NCBI GenBank assembly: GCA_905215155.1
Contig: CAJMPJ010000058.1
Coordinates: forward strand, 1 to 19,369
DNA: 19,369 nt
Reading direction: 5' to 3'
Source: an uncultured bacterium
GTDB lineage: Bacteria; Bacillota; Clostridia; Lachnospirales; Lachnospiraceae
Each line of letters opens with the position of its first letter. Positions within the stretch are counted from its first letter, which is position 1. Shown in pieces: positions 1 through 7,307 of the stretch. Position numbers and translations under genes: made by a program. The notes beneath the pieces are model-generated. The model was not told where the DNA came from. It saw only the letters and a list, made by a program, of their open reading frames with translations, and ran no database searches.

Positions 1-155
1 TCGGTGCTCTGTACCTGAATGGTACTTGCAGCTTTATTATCAACGGACACATTGGCAGCATTTGCTGCAGCAGGAAGTGTCTTTGCACATGCCGTAAGGC
101 TCAGTGCGGAGGCAGCAACAAAAATAGCGGCCAATGGTTTATTAATTTTTCTCAT
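1..155 (-). CDS. Lipoprotein, N-terminal fragment (gene runs off the left edge)
   Basis: Reading the minus strand from an ATG at 153-155 gives 51 residues that stay open to the window edge. A strong AGGAGGG site (164-170) lies 8 nt upstream of the ATG. The start MRKINK is followed by a hydrophobic stretch (about residues 8-21) and a lipobox LTAC with Cys23, so this is a type II signal peptide and the mature protein should be lipid-anchored on the outer face of the membrane. After the Cys comes an Ala-rich low-complexity linker (about 24-45), then STIQVQST. That last piece faintly resembles the first strand of SIMPL/DUF541 secreted proteins, but too little is visible to name the family. An alternative signal peptidase I cut after ANA cannot be excluded. 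Most of the gene is outside the window. Confidence 0.8.
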   Translation of the reverse strand, partial: MRKINKPLAAIFVAASALSLTACAKTLPAAANAANVSVDNKAASTIQVQST

Positions 156-303
156 TATAAAATCCCTCCTTTTATTCCTTTATTTTACAGGAAAAAAATA
201 GATAAAGTATTTCTTTTCTCTTAACATTCCATATCGAAATTCATAGATTTTGATTACGAAGTTCATCAAAACCGATTGTATTTCTTTTCCTTGCGTGTTA
301 CTG

Positions 304-332
304 TTGAATCATCAATGTTTTTACTGTAAAAT
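304..332 (+). promoter_or_regulatory. Predicted sigma-A promoter of malQ
   Basis: TTGAAT (304-309) and TAAAAT (327-332) are separated by 17 nt. Transcription would start near 339, giving a leader of about 25 nt before the malQ ATG. This also argues against the in-frame TTG at 341 as the start. Seen by eye only. Confidence 0.5.
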
Positions 333-364
333 CGCAGCGCTTGATGAGGAAAAGGAGATTACTT

Positions 365-1852
365 ATGCGGGAATGCGGGATGCTGCTTCCGGTCGCAAGT
401 CTGCCGTCAAAGTACGGGATCGGAGCATTTTCAAAAGAAGCCTATGAATTTATTGATCAATTAAAAAGAGCAGGGCAGCAGTACTGGCAGATCCTGCCTC
501 TTGGTCCCACCGGCTATGGAGACTCGCCCTACCAGTCATTTTCTGCATTTGCAGGAAATCCCTATTTTATTGATTTGGAGGAGCTGATAAAGGAAGGACT
601 TTTAACTGGGGAGGAGTGTGAAGGGGCGGATTTTGGGGAGAATCCACGGGATATTGATTATGAAAAGCTGTATTACAACCGTTTCCCTCTGTTAAAGAAA
701 GCCTATTCCCGCTGGAGAGAACAGGGCCATTCCTCAAAGGAACCGGCCGCTTCTCTTATGGAAGAAACGTCTCTTTTCTGTTTCTACATGGCAATAAAAG
801 ACCATTTTAACGGAAAAAGCTGGATTTACTGGGATAAAGATATCCGGTTAAAGACCCCGGAGGCCGTGTCTCATTACCAACAGCATCTGGAAGAAGAGAT
901 CGGCTTCTATGGCTTTCTTCAAATAAAATTTAAGGAGCAATGGGGAAAATTAAAAGCCTATGCCGCCAGCCAGGGCATCCGGATCATCGGAGATATACCT
1001 ATCTATGTAGCATTTGACAGCGCAGACACCTGGTCCCATCCCGAACTGTTTTTATTTGATGAAAACCAAAATCCAATAGCGGTAGCCGGATGTCCGCCGG
1101 ATGGCTTTTCTCCCACGGGACAACTGTGGGGAAATCCCCTCTACCGTTGGGGATATCACAAAGAAACCGGATACCAATGGTGGAAAAAGCGGATGGAATA
1201 CAGCTTTCTTCTCTTTGATGTGGTCCGGGTAGACCATTTCCGAGGGTTTGACGAATACTACTCCATACCCGCCGGCAATGAAAATGCCATAAACGGAACC
1301 TGGGAAAAAGGCCCTGGAATCGGCTTATTCCAGGAACTGAAGAAAACCTTCGGCAGCCTGGACATCATAGCCGAGGACTTAGGCTTTTTGACCCCCTCGG
1401 TGCGGGCTCTTTTAAATGAAACCGGTTATCCCGGAATGAAGGTCCTGGAATTCGCCTTTAACTCCTGGGAGGAAAGCGATTACCTCCCCCATAACTACAC
1501 ACAAAACTGTGTGGTATACACCGGGACCCATGACAACGATACCATAAAAAGCTGGTATCAAAGCCTGTCCTCCGAGGACCGGGCCTACACAAACAACTAT
1601 TTAAACATAAACACATCAACCTTGACCGAAGACCAGATCTCCTGGAACTACATCCGCCTGGCCCTCTCAAGTGTGGCCCGTCTGGCCATAATCCCCGTAC
1701 AGGACTACTTGAGCCTGGGCTCCGAAGCCCGCATCAACGAACCCTCCACCCTGGGAAAAAACTGGCGCTGGCGCCTTCTGTCCGGTGAACTGACCGAAGA
1801 AATACAAACCAGATGCCGGGAACTGTCTCATCTATACGGACGTACCAGGTAA
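365..1852 (+). CDS. malQ: 4-alpha-glucanotransferase (amylomaltase, GH77)
   Basis: Transfers alpha-1,4-glucan segments between maltodextrins or to glucose, in cytoplasmic maltose/glycogen metabolism. The protein has 495 residues, the usual length of the short bacterial GH77 enzymes. The catalytic motifs are all present and in order: DVVRVDHFRGF with the nucleophile Asp290, DIIAEDLG with the acid/base Glu337, and GTHDNDT with the transition-state Asp390. The ATG at 365 is chosen because AAAGGAG lies 7 nt upstream and the protein then begins MRECGMLLPVASLPS, as family members do. An in-frame TTG at 341 and ATG at 344 lie in or just before that site and are unlikely starts. The gene stands alone, with its own promoter upstream and a shared hairpin terminator downstream. 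No neighbouring maltose or glycogen genes are visible. Confidence 0.96.
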   Translation: MRECGMLLPVASLPSKYGIGAFSKEAYEFIDQLKRAGQQYWQILPLGPTGYGDSPYQSFSAFAGNPYFIDLEELIKEGLLTGEECEGADFGENPRDIDYEKLYYNRFPLLKKAYSRWREQGHSSKEPAASLMEETSLFCFYMAIKDHFNGKSWIYWDKDIRLKTPEAVSHYQQHLEEEIGFYGFLQIKFKEQWGKLKAYAASQGIRIIGDIPIYVAFDSADTWSHPELFLFDENQNPIAVAGCPPDGFSPTGQLWGNPLYRWGYHKETGYQWWKKRMEYSFLLFDVVRVDHFRGFDEYYSIPAGNENAINGTWEKGPGIGLFQELKKTFGSLDIIAEDLGFLTPSVRALLNETGYPGMKVLEFAFNSWEESDYLPHNYTQNCVVYTGTHDNDTIKSWYQSLSSEDRAYTNNYLNINTSTLTEDQISWNYIRLALSSVARLAIIPVQDYLSLGSEARINEPSTLGKNWRWRLLSGELTEEIQTRCRELSHLYGRTR

Positions 1853-1855
1853 CAG

Positions 1856-1881
1856 AAAAGAGACTTCTAAAAGTCTCTTTT
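1856..1881. terminator. Bidirectional hairpin terminator between convergent genes
   Basis: The perfect 11-bp inverted repeat AAAAGAGACTT / AAGTCTCTTTT has a 4-nt loop. It begins 4 nt after the malQ stop and ends 3 nt before the stop of the minus-strand gene. The A-rich left arm and T-rich right arm let it work in both directions. Confidence 0.8.
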
Positions 1882-1884
1882 CTC

Positions 1885-2574
1885 TCAAATGCCATCCATT
1901 TCCTCATCTTCTATATTCTCCCCTTTGGGATTATATGTGATATGCATCTCATTGCCGATCTTATCCTTTGCGGAAATGGTTAAATTCTCTTTCTTGATCT
2001 CAAACATCACAAGCCCGGTACTTCTGTCAATGGAAAGCGGAAGAATATCAGGGTCGTCCTCGTTAGAAGCAGTAATGGAACCAAAATCCACGCCCGACTG
2101 ACTGTCCTCCAGACGGAAGGAAAGGACCCCGTCCTTAAATAACTTGTCCTTGATCACAGGAGGTGTATCATCCAGCACATTGACCTGGTCATACATAATG
2201 GTCTTCATTTTATTAAAACAGGTAAGCTTTACTTCCAGCACCCCGTTATTTTTCAAATTCGCAGTGTAGGTTTTGGAACCTGTTTTTGTAATCTCCACAG
2301 GTGTTCCATCCAGAGACACCTCCATGGTCTTGATCGGAAGGAGAGATTTGATTTTAAGTTCCATGGTAGTAGAAATATAATCGCTGCTTTCACCGATGGT
2401 CACATCAGCCTTTGGTTTTTCCGTTACCGCAAAAAATATCAGACCATTGATAACGATAAAAGGCAGCACATAAAACAGAAGGACCGAAAGAAAACCATGT
2501 CTTCCCCCATCTCGCCGGTTTTGGGAGTTTGGCTGCCTGCGGCTTGGCCTTGATTGATTGTTATACTGGTTCAT
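1885..2574 (-). CDS. Single-pass membrane protein with extracellular Ig-like domain, function unknown
   Basis: I do not recognise a named family. The 229-residue protein starts with a polar, Arg/Asn/Gln-rich cytoplasmic tail (1-27), followed by one membrane segment (about 28-50). The positive residues before it predict an N-in, C-out topology, so about 180 residues lie outside the cell. The exterior is beta-rich. Residues 135-215 look like a bacterial Ig-like module: DDTPP opens it, DSQSGVD (157-163) follows, and DKIGNE near residue 205 matches the D-x-x-GN ending of such modules. Residues 55-130 may be a second, more divergent module. The tail is acidic (IEDEEMDGI). The AGGAGG site is 13 nt from the ATG, which is long. 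An extended -10 promoter lies just upstream. A cell-surface or envelope role is only an inference. Confidence 0.8.
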   Translation of the reverse strand: MNQYNNQSRPSRRQPNSQNRRDGGRHGFLSVLLFYVLPFIVINGLIFFAVTEKPKADVTIGESSDYISTTMELKIKSLLPIKTMEVSLDGTPVEITKTGSKTYTANLKNNGVLEVKLTCFNKMKTIMYDQVNVLDDTPPVIKDKLFKDGVLSFRLEDSQSGVDFGSITASNEDDPDILPLSIDRSTGLVMFEIKKENLTISAKDKIGNEMHITYNPKGENIEDEEMDGI

Positions 2575-2612
2575 ACTGATTCACTTTCCTCCTGATTGTA
2601 TTTTCGTTTCCT

Positions 2613-2641
2613 AGCATAGCAGAAAACAGGGAATCTTACAA
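2613..2641 (-). promoter_or_regulatory. Predicted extended -10 promoter for the Ig-like membrane protein gene
   Basis: On the minus strand, TTGTAA (complement of 2636-2641) is followed after 17 nt by TATGCT (complement of 2613-2618), preceded by TGC, an extended -10 element. Transcription would start near 2606, about 32 nt before the ATG. Confidence 0.55.
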
Positions 2642-3145
2642 GATGAACCAGTAAATTGTAATAATTTAATTTATTCTTACGAGATGTCCGGTTTAAGCCT
2701 GTTTGAAGGGGATGAGACAGATAAAAACCGATTGTTAATTTTTATTGTTGATTTTATTAAAGATCCACAAGCAGATCAGGGAACCGATAAAGGCAACCAA
2801 AAGGCTCCAAAGATTAAAGCCGGTTACACCGACTCCGCCCAGCAGATTCATGACGAATCCACCAATAAAACCGCCGATAATACCTACCACAATATTTGAC
2901 AATGCTCCCATATTTTTATTATTTCCAGTAACCATGCTGGCAAGCCAACCGGCCAATGCCCCAATGATAATCCAACCGATAATTCCCATAAGTAACCTCC
3001 TGATTTGATTTTTTATTAAAAAAAGTAAAACTTCATTGGTATTATTCCCCATCTTTAAAAATTCAGTCAGGAATGAATAGAAAAAATAAATGTTATCGGA
3101 TATGCATGCCTGTATTTTATCTGCAACTTTACAAGATTCCCTGTT
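2625..3145. repeat. 13-bp inverted repeat pair flanking the GlsB-like gene
   Basis: AACAGGGAATCTT at 2625-2637 has its exact reverse complement AAGATTCCCTGTT at 3133-3145. The two copies lie outside the glsB-like gene on either side. The left copy falls in the -35/-10 spacer of the promoter for the Ig-like membrane protein. The right copy falls upstream of the HD hydrolase gene. The feature coordinates span both arms. No other mobile-element sign (transposase or target duplication) is present. Confidence 0.4.
2735..2989 (-). CDS. GlsB/YeaQ/YmgE family small membrane protein (transglycosylase-associated type)
   Basis: An 84-residue, strongly hydrophobic, Gly-rich protein with three predicted membrane segments (about 2-20, 28-48 and 56-77) and a short polar Lys/Asn tail. 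It begins MGIIGWIIIGALAGWLAS, the usual opening of the GlsB/YeaQ/YmgE family, and matches the family's length. In other bacteria these proteins are often stress-induced, and the 'transglycosylase-associated' label is historical, so no catalytic role is implied. The ATG at 2987-2989 is chosen because AGGAGG (2996-3001) lies 6 nt upstream. A longer reading frame starting at 3052 would add residues that do not fit the family and contain this ribosome site. I saw no convincing sigma-A promoter in the roughly 200-bp AT-rich stretch upstream. Confidence 0.9.
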   Translation of the reverse strand: MGIIGWIIIGALAGWLASMVTGNNKNMGALSNIVVGIIGGFIGGFVMNLLGGVGVTGFNLWSLLVAFIGSLICLWIFNKINNKN

Positions 3146-3198
3146 AAACCAGAAAAAATTGTGCTACTATATTAAGAAACAACTAAAGGAGAATCAGT

Positions 3199-3729
3199 AT
3201 GGTCGAGAAAGCGGCTGCATTTGCAGCCAGGTCCCATGAGGGAACCTACCGCAAAGGGACGAAAATTCCCTATATCGTCCATCCGTTAGAAACTGCAGTC
3301 ATTGTTTCCGTGATGGTGTCAGATGAAGAATTGATCTGTGCCGCACTTCTGCATGATGTGGTGGAAGATGCCGGTGTCACCGAAGCAGAGCTATTGAAAG
3401 AATTTGGCTCCCGGGTGACCAGGCTGGTTATGGAAGAAACGGAAGATAAATCAAAAAGCTGGAAAGAGCGGAAAACTGCCACACTCCTTCATTTGGAGAA
3501 CGCTTCCAAAGATTGTAAGATCCTGGTACTGGCGGACAAGCTGAGCAACCTACGCTCCACTGCAAGAGACTATTATTTGATGGGAGATAAAGTCTGGCAG
3601 CGTTTTAATGAAAAAAATAAATCGGAACACGCCTGGTACTATAAGGGAATTGCAGAGCGTCTCACCGGAATGGAGGAATATCCGGCCTATGAGGAATACA
3701 AGGCCTTGTGCAAGCTGGTGTTCGGATAG
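3199..3729 (+). CDS. Small HD-domain hydrolase related to the RelA/SpoT (p)ppGpp hydrolase (MESH1/SAH type)
   Basis: The 176-residue cytoplasmic protein corresponds to the hydrolase half of RelA/SpoT enzymes. Visible landmarks: ARSHEG (Arg11, His13), PYIVHPL with His28, LLHDVVED with His52-Asp53 and Glu56-Asp57, and LADKLSNLR with Asp113 and Asn117. His28, His52, Asp53 and Asp113 match the Mn-binding set of the family. There is no synthetase, TGS or ACT domain, so if it acts on alarmones it should only remove the 3'-pyrophosphate of (p)ppGpp. A different nucleotide substrate is possible, since many stand-alone members are uncharacterised. AAAGGAG (3185-3191) lies 7 nt before the ATG. The gene is monocistronic and converges on mgsA across a shared terminator. 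Confidence 0.88.
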   Translation: MVEKAAAFAARSHEGTYRKGTKIPYIVHPLETAVIVSVMVSDEELICAALLHDVVEDAGVTEAELLKEFGSRVTRLVMEETEDKSKSWKERKTATLLHLENASKDCKILVLADKLSNLRSTARDYYLMGDKVWQRFNEKNKSEHAWYYKGIAERLTGMEEYPAYEEYKALCKLVFG

Positions 3730-3738
3730 GGAAATAAA

Positions 3739-3782
3739 AACAAAGGCAGCCTCCTTTCTGGTAAAAGGGTTCTGCCTTTGTT
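3739..3782. terminator. Bidirectional hairpin terminator between the HD hydrolase gene and mgsA
   Basis: AACAAAGGCAG (3739-3749) pairs with CTGCCTTTGTT (3772-3782). The 22-nt loop can form a small inner CCTTT/AAAGG stem. A T-rich run follows on the plus strand, and the minus-strand side ends in TTTGTTTTTATTT, so it can serve both genes. Confidence 0.8.
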
Positions 3783-3809
3783 ATTTTATTAAAACATATA
3801 ATTTGAATT

Positions 3810-4283
3810 TTATAAACTATTTGCACGATCATGAACATTCTTGTTGAAATTAATCACCTCATGTTCATAGGTGGTTTCCATAAGCGGTGAGGTGATGATA
3901 AAATCAGCCGTAGCCTTTGTGTTGGCAATGGGAATATCATACACCTGGGAAATACGCAGGAGAGCCTTTACATCCGGGTCATGAGGCTGGGCGGTCAGGG
4001 GGTCAGCAAAGAAAATCACCAGATCAATCCGTCCTTCTACGATTTTGGCCCCAATCTGCTGGTCTCCGCCTAAGGGTCCGCTGTTATATCCTTTTACCAC
4101 AAGGCCTGTCTGGTCGGTGATCATACGGGCGGTGGTGCCGGTGCCGCAAAGGTTGTGTTTTTTTAATATTTCCAGATGTTCCCTGCACCAGCAGATCAGC
4201 TCATGTTTTTTATTGTCATGAGCGATGAGTGCAATATTCTTTTTCTTTTCAAGAGTAAGAGTGATAAAATCGTCCTGTAACAT
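3810..4283 (-). CDS. mgsA: Methylglyoxal synthase
   Basis: Converts dihydroxyacetone phosphate to methylglyoxal and phosphate, a cytoplasmic bypass of lower glycolysis used when phosphate is low or sugar phosphate builds up. The 157-residue protein has the complete signature: IALIAHD with His22, GTGTTARM phosphate-binding loop (47-54), SGPLGGDQQIG with the catalytic base Asp74, FFADPLTAQPHDPDVKALLR with Asp94, His101 and Asp104, and ATADFIITSP near the end. These line up with the E. coli enzyme (His19, Asp71, Asp91, His98, Asp101) with a constant offset of three. An AGGAGG site (4290-4295) lies 6 nt upstream of the ATG. The gene follows the BTAD regulator on the same strand after a 45-bp gap containing only a weak TGTCC/GGACA hairpin, so co-transcription is plausible. 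Confidence 0.97.
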   Translation of the reverse strand: MLQDDFITLTLEKKKNIALIAHDNKKHELICWCREHLEILKKHNLCGTGTTARMITDQTGLVVKGYNSGPLGGDQQIGAKIVEGRIDLVIFFADPLTAQPHDPDVKALLRISQVYDIPIANTKATADFIITSPLMETTYEHEVINFNKNVHDRANSL

Positions 4284-4328
4284 TTGGTTCCTCCTATGAG
4301 TAAATAATTGTCCTTTTGGGACATAAGC

Positions 4329-5528
4329 CTAATTCGGTGTAACGCTCTGCAACGAATAGGTAATTGATAAATCTTTTCTTGAGTACTCTTTTTTAAAGTT
4401 CTGTATGATCCTTTTTAATACCGTTTCCCCGTTTTCATACGTGGCGGTGGGCAGAAGCATCAAATACTGGCTGACGCTGTAGCGGCTGAAAATATCCCCG
4501 CGGCGCAGCGAGTTGCGGATGGATTCCCCAAGCTCGTCCATGGCCCTTGTCTGAACCGCCGGTTTTAAAAGCTCTCCCTTTAAATTGCTGATGGTCAACA
4601 GGCATAAAAAGATGGAATCGCCGGTTCGTTCAATGGCTCTGGTTTCCAGCTGGTAGATATCACGGAAGACAGACGGTTCGCAGCAAAAAGCACCTTTGTT
4701 TGAGCCTCCCTCCAGAAGGATTTCCCGAATCGTGCTTAAATCCATGGTGATCCCATGTTTTTTATCGCTGATCAATTTATAAAGCTCTTTAAAACGGATG
4801 GATGGGGTGATGGCAAATTCATTGTAGAACATGTCATTGACCCGCTGGTAATGTTCCATTGCCATGAGCTGGTTTCCGCTCTGATAAAGGGCGCAGATCA
4901 GGTAATAATGAGCGTCTTCCCCATAAGGATCAATGGAAATGGTCTGCTGACAGATGTCGATCATGGTAGGGTAGTCCTTTTTTTCCTCAAGCATTTTAAG
5001 GATTCGGTTAATCAGCTTTTGATATAGGGTATGATAATAGGTGTGGATCGGTATCACCCAGGATTCCCATTCGGATTTTGGAAGAAAGTTTCCCTTGTAC
5101 AGCGAAAATGCTTCCAGGCAAAGGGAAAGACGCTTTTCTGCAGTAAGGTCCGGTGCTTCTGATTGGACGCACAGATCTTCAAAACGGTCGGTATCGCAGA
5201 TGGTGGTCAGGTCTTTTGTCCAGCCATAGGCCTTGCGGTTCTGGAAAATCAGTTCCTGAGTAGGATATCCGAGAGGTTCTAAAAGTTTCCGGACACGGAA
5301 CATAAGCGTTTTCAATGCTCCTGCCGGATTGTTGCTGGTTTCGTCTTTCCAGAATAAATCAATAAGTTCTTCTACCGGAATGTCCCGGCCCCGAAAAGTA
5401 ATAAGATATTCTAAAAGGCTCCAAGGTTTTTTTGCCTGGTTGTTCTTATCCACAATCGCCTTGTCTCCGATGGATATGGAGAATCCACCCAGCATATTTA
5501 CATAGATGACAGATTCCTGATTTTTCAT
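4329..5528 (-). CDS. Winged-helix/BTAD (SARP-like) regulator with degenerate GGDEF-like C-terminus
   Basis: A 399-residue cytoplasmic regulator. Residues about 8-104 form an OmpR/PhoB-type winged helix, with the LLEYLI...IPVEELIDLFW and ALKTLMFRVRKLLEPLG helices and the YGW turn typical of SARP proteins. Residues about 113-258 form the helical TPR-like bacterial transcriptional activator domain (BTAD), ending AMEHYQRV...ITPSIRFKELY. Residues about 285-396 resemble a diguanylate cyclase fold: LRRGDIFSRYSVSQYLMLLP aligns with the canonical ARYGGDEF region, but the GGDEF signature is replaced by SVSQY (351-355), so cyclase activity is not expected. The ATG at 5526-5528 is chosen because GGAG lies 6 nt upstream. 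The upstream in-frame TTG (5540) overlaps that site, and the ATG at 5534 lies immediately after it. The target genes are unknown; mgsA directly downstream is the obvious candidate. Confidence 0.85.
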   Translation of the reverse strand: MKNQESVIYVNMLGGFSISIGDKAIVDKNNQAKKPWSLLEYLITFRGRDIPVEELIDLFWKDETSNNPAGALKTLMFRVRKLLEPLGYPTQELIFQNRKAYGWTKDLTTICDTDRFEDLCVQSEAPDLTAEKRLSLCLEAFSLYKGNFLPKSEWESWVIPIHTYYHTLYQKLINRILKMLEEKKDYPTMIDICQQTISIDPYGEDAHYYLICALYQSGNQLMAMEHYQRVNDMFYNEFAITPSIRFKELYKLISDKKHGITMDLSTIREILLEGGSNKGAFCCEPSVFRDIYQLETRAIERTGDSIFLCLLTISNLKGELLKPAVQTRAMDELGESIRNSLRRGDIFSRYSVSQYLMLLPTATYENGETVLKRIIQNFKKEYSRKDLSITYSLQSVTPN

Positions 5529-5561
5529 AAGCATCTCCAAAATGACATTTTCTTATTTTAA

Positions 5562-5590
5562 AGTATATAGAAAAATAAGGAAAAAGTCTA
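5562..5590 (-). promoter_or_regulatory. Predicted promoter of the BTAD regulator
   Basis: On the minus strand, TAGACT (complement of 5585-5590) and TATACT (complement of 5562-5567) are separated by 17 nt. The start would be near 5555, about 27 nt before the ATG. It is divergent from the glmM promoter, with about 130 bp between the two -35 boxes. Confidence 0.5.
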
Positions 5591-5717
5591 GCGCAGCTTA
5601 CAAAAGATTGTATTTTTTTGAAGAAAAACGATAATTATAGAAGAAATGGAAAATAATGGAAAGTAAAATCTGCGATTTTGTGCCCTTTTGCTCCAGGCGT
5701 CTTCCAGGTACCTCAGG

Positions 5718-5746
5718 TTGAAAAATAGAGAGTTGTATGGTATATT
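5718..5746 (+). promoter_or_regulatory. Predicted extended -10 promoter of glmM
   Basis: TTGAAA (5718-5723), a 17-nt spacer, then TATATT (5741-5746) preceded by TGG, an extended -10 element. Transcription would start near 5753 and leave a leader of about 40 nt. A TATAAT at 5750-5755 has no -35 at proper spacing. Confidence 0.6.
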
Positions 5747-5794
5747 ACATATAATTCTGTATAAACTGCAGACTGGTAAAAAAGGAGAAAATAT

Positions 5795-7150
5795 ATGGGA
5801 AAATATTTTGGAACTGACGGTTTCCGTGGAGAAGCGAATGTCACACTGACCGTAGAACATGCTTATAAGGTAGGCCGCTTTTTGGGGTGGTACTACGGAA
5901 AGAAGAAGCCGGATGAAGTTTGCAGGATCGTAATAGGCAAAGACACGAGAAGAAGCAGCTATATGTTTGAATATTCCCTGGTGGCAGGCTTGACCGCTTC
6001 CGGTGCCGATGCGTATCTGCTTCATGTCACCACGACTCCCAGCGTTTCCTACGTGGTAAGAACCGAAGGCTTTTCCTGCGGGATCATGATTTCTGCCAGC
6101 CACAATCCTTATTATGACAATGGGATCAAGGTCATGAATGAAAAGGGAGAAAAGCTGGAAGAAAGCGTAATTTCTGAAATTGAACGATATCTGGATGGGG
6201 AGATGGGAGAACTTCCCCTTGCAACACAGGATAAGATCGGCCGCACCGTAGATTTTGCGGCAGGAAGAAACCGCTACATCGGTTATTTAATCTCCACCGC
6301 AACCAGATCCTTTAAGAATAAAAAGGTAGCGCTTGACTGTGCAAACGGAAGTGCGTCTGCCATTGCAAAGAATGTATTTGACGCTTTGGGGGCGGAAACC
6401 CATGTGATCAGCAACGAGCCGAACGGCTTGAACATCAATACCGGCTGCGGTTCCACCCACATCGGACAGCTGCAGAAATTTGTTAAGGAAGTGGGAGCTG
6501 ACGTAGGGTTTGCTTATGACGGCGATGCAGACCGCTGTCTGGCAGTGGATGAGAACGGAGAAGTGGTGGATGGGGATGGCATCATGTATATCTGCGGAAA
6601 GTACATGAAAGAGCAGGGCACCTTAAAGAACAACAAAGTCGTGACCACCATCATGTCCAATTTCGGTTTGTATAAAGCTCTGGAACGGGAAGGCATTGAT
6701 TACGATAAGACGGCAGTAGGGGATAAGTATGTTTACGAAAATATGGTGACATACGGAAACTGTCTGGGCGGTGAGCAGTCCGGTCACATCATTTTCAGCA
6801 AACATGCCACCACCGGTGACGGGATTCTTACCTCTTTAAAGATTATGGAGGTCATTCTGGAGAAAAAGGAAAGCCTTGCAAAGCTTGTTTCTGAGCTGGA
6901 GATTTTCCCCCAGGTCCTGAAAAATGTACGGGTCTACGATAAGGCTGCCGCACAGGAAGACGAAGCTGTTCAGGCAGAGGTGGAGAACGTAACAAAAGCG
7001 CTTGGCGAAAGCGGAAGGATCTTACTCCGCCAGTCCGGTACGGAACCGGTGGTACGTGTGATGGTTGAGGCTGAGGACATCCATACCTGTGAGAAATACG
7101 TGGATCAGGTGATTGAAGTGATGAGGGCAAAGGGACATTTGATTCCATAA
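5795..7150 (+). CDS. glmM: Phosphoglucosamine mutase
   Basis: Interconverts glucosamine-6-phosphate and glucosamine-1-phosphate, on the route to UDP-GlcNAc for peptidoglycan, in the cytoplasm. The 451-residue protein has the four expected parts of the alpha-D-phosphohexomutase family: the GTDGFRG start (6-12), the phosphoserine loop ISASHNP with Ser102 (same number as the E. coli enzyme), the magnesium loop DGDADR (242-247), and the phosphate-binding loop RQSGTEP (412-418). The sugar-binding GGEQSGH motif lies between the last two. The RQSGTEP form and the length favour glmM over a phosphomannomutase. AGGAG (5783-5787) is 7 nt before the ATG. The gene is flanked by its own promoter and a strong terminator, so it is likely a single-gene unit. 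Confidence 0.95.
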   Translation: MGKYFGTDGFRGEANVTLTVEHAYKVGRFLGWYYGKKKPDEVCRIVIGKDTRRSSYMFEYSLVAGLTASGADAYLLHVTTTPSVSYVVRTEGFSCGIMISASHNPYYDNGIKVMNEKGEKLEESVISEIERYLDGEMGELPLATQDKIGRTVDFAAGRNRYIGYLISTATRSFKNKKVALDCANGSASAIAKNVFDALGAETHVISNEPNGLNINTGCGSTHIGQLQKFVKEVGADVGFAYDGDADRCLAVDENGEVVDGDGIMYICGKYMKEQGTLKNNKVVTTIMSNFGLYKALEREGIDYDKTAVGDKYVYENMVTYGNCLGGEQSGHIIFSKHATTGDGILTSLKIMEVILEKKESLAKLVSELEIFPQVLKNVRVYDKAAAQEDEAVQAEVENVTKALGESGRILLRQSGTEPVVRVMVEAEDIHTCEKYVDQVIEVMRAKGHLIP

Positions 7151-7173
7151 TATTCATAAATAACGATTGAACG

Positions 7174-7214
7174 AAAGCAAGCCGGCTTTGGTTACAGGAA
7201 GCCGGCTTGCTTTT
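7174..7214 (+). terminator. Hairpin terminator of glmM
   Basis: A perfect 15-bp stem, AAAGCAAGCCGGCTT (7174-7188) with AAGCCGGCTTGCTTT (7199-7213), a 10-nt loop and a short T tract. Confidence 0.85.
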
Positions 7215-7239
7215 CCATATATTTTACGTTGCCCCTTCG

Positions 7240-7268
7240 TTGTAAATTCATATCTTTCGTGATATGAT
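7240..7268 (+). promoter_or_regulatory. Predicted extended -10 promoter of the xpaC-telA unit
   Basis: TTGTAA (7240-7245), a 17-nt spacer, then TATGAT (7263-7268) preceded by TGA. The start near 7275 would make the ATG at 7281 almost leaderless, which supports the downstream ATG at 7308 as the xpaC start. Confidence 0.6.
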
Positions 7269-7307
7269 TAATTTTATAAAATGAAAGATTTTGGGAGATC
7301 AGGAAGA

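Noticed and set aside
341..364. Upstream in-frame TTG/ATG starts for malQ
   Set aside because: They lie at the predicted transcript start and before or inside the ribosome site; the ATG at 365 gives the canonical N-terminus.
4309..4323. Terminator between the BTAD regulator and mgsA
   Set aside because: The TGTCC/GGACA stem is only 5 bp and is not followed by a T tract in the direction of transcription.
5588..6103. A 171-codon minus-strand open frame across the glmM start and its upstream region
   Set aside because: It overlaps the conserved glmM N-terminus in antisense, covers both divergent promoters and resembles no protein family.
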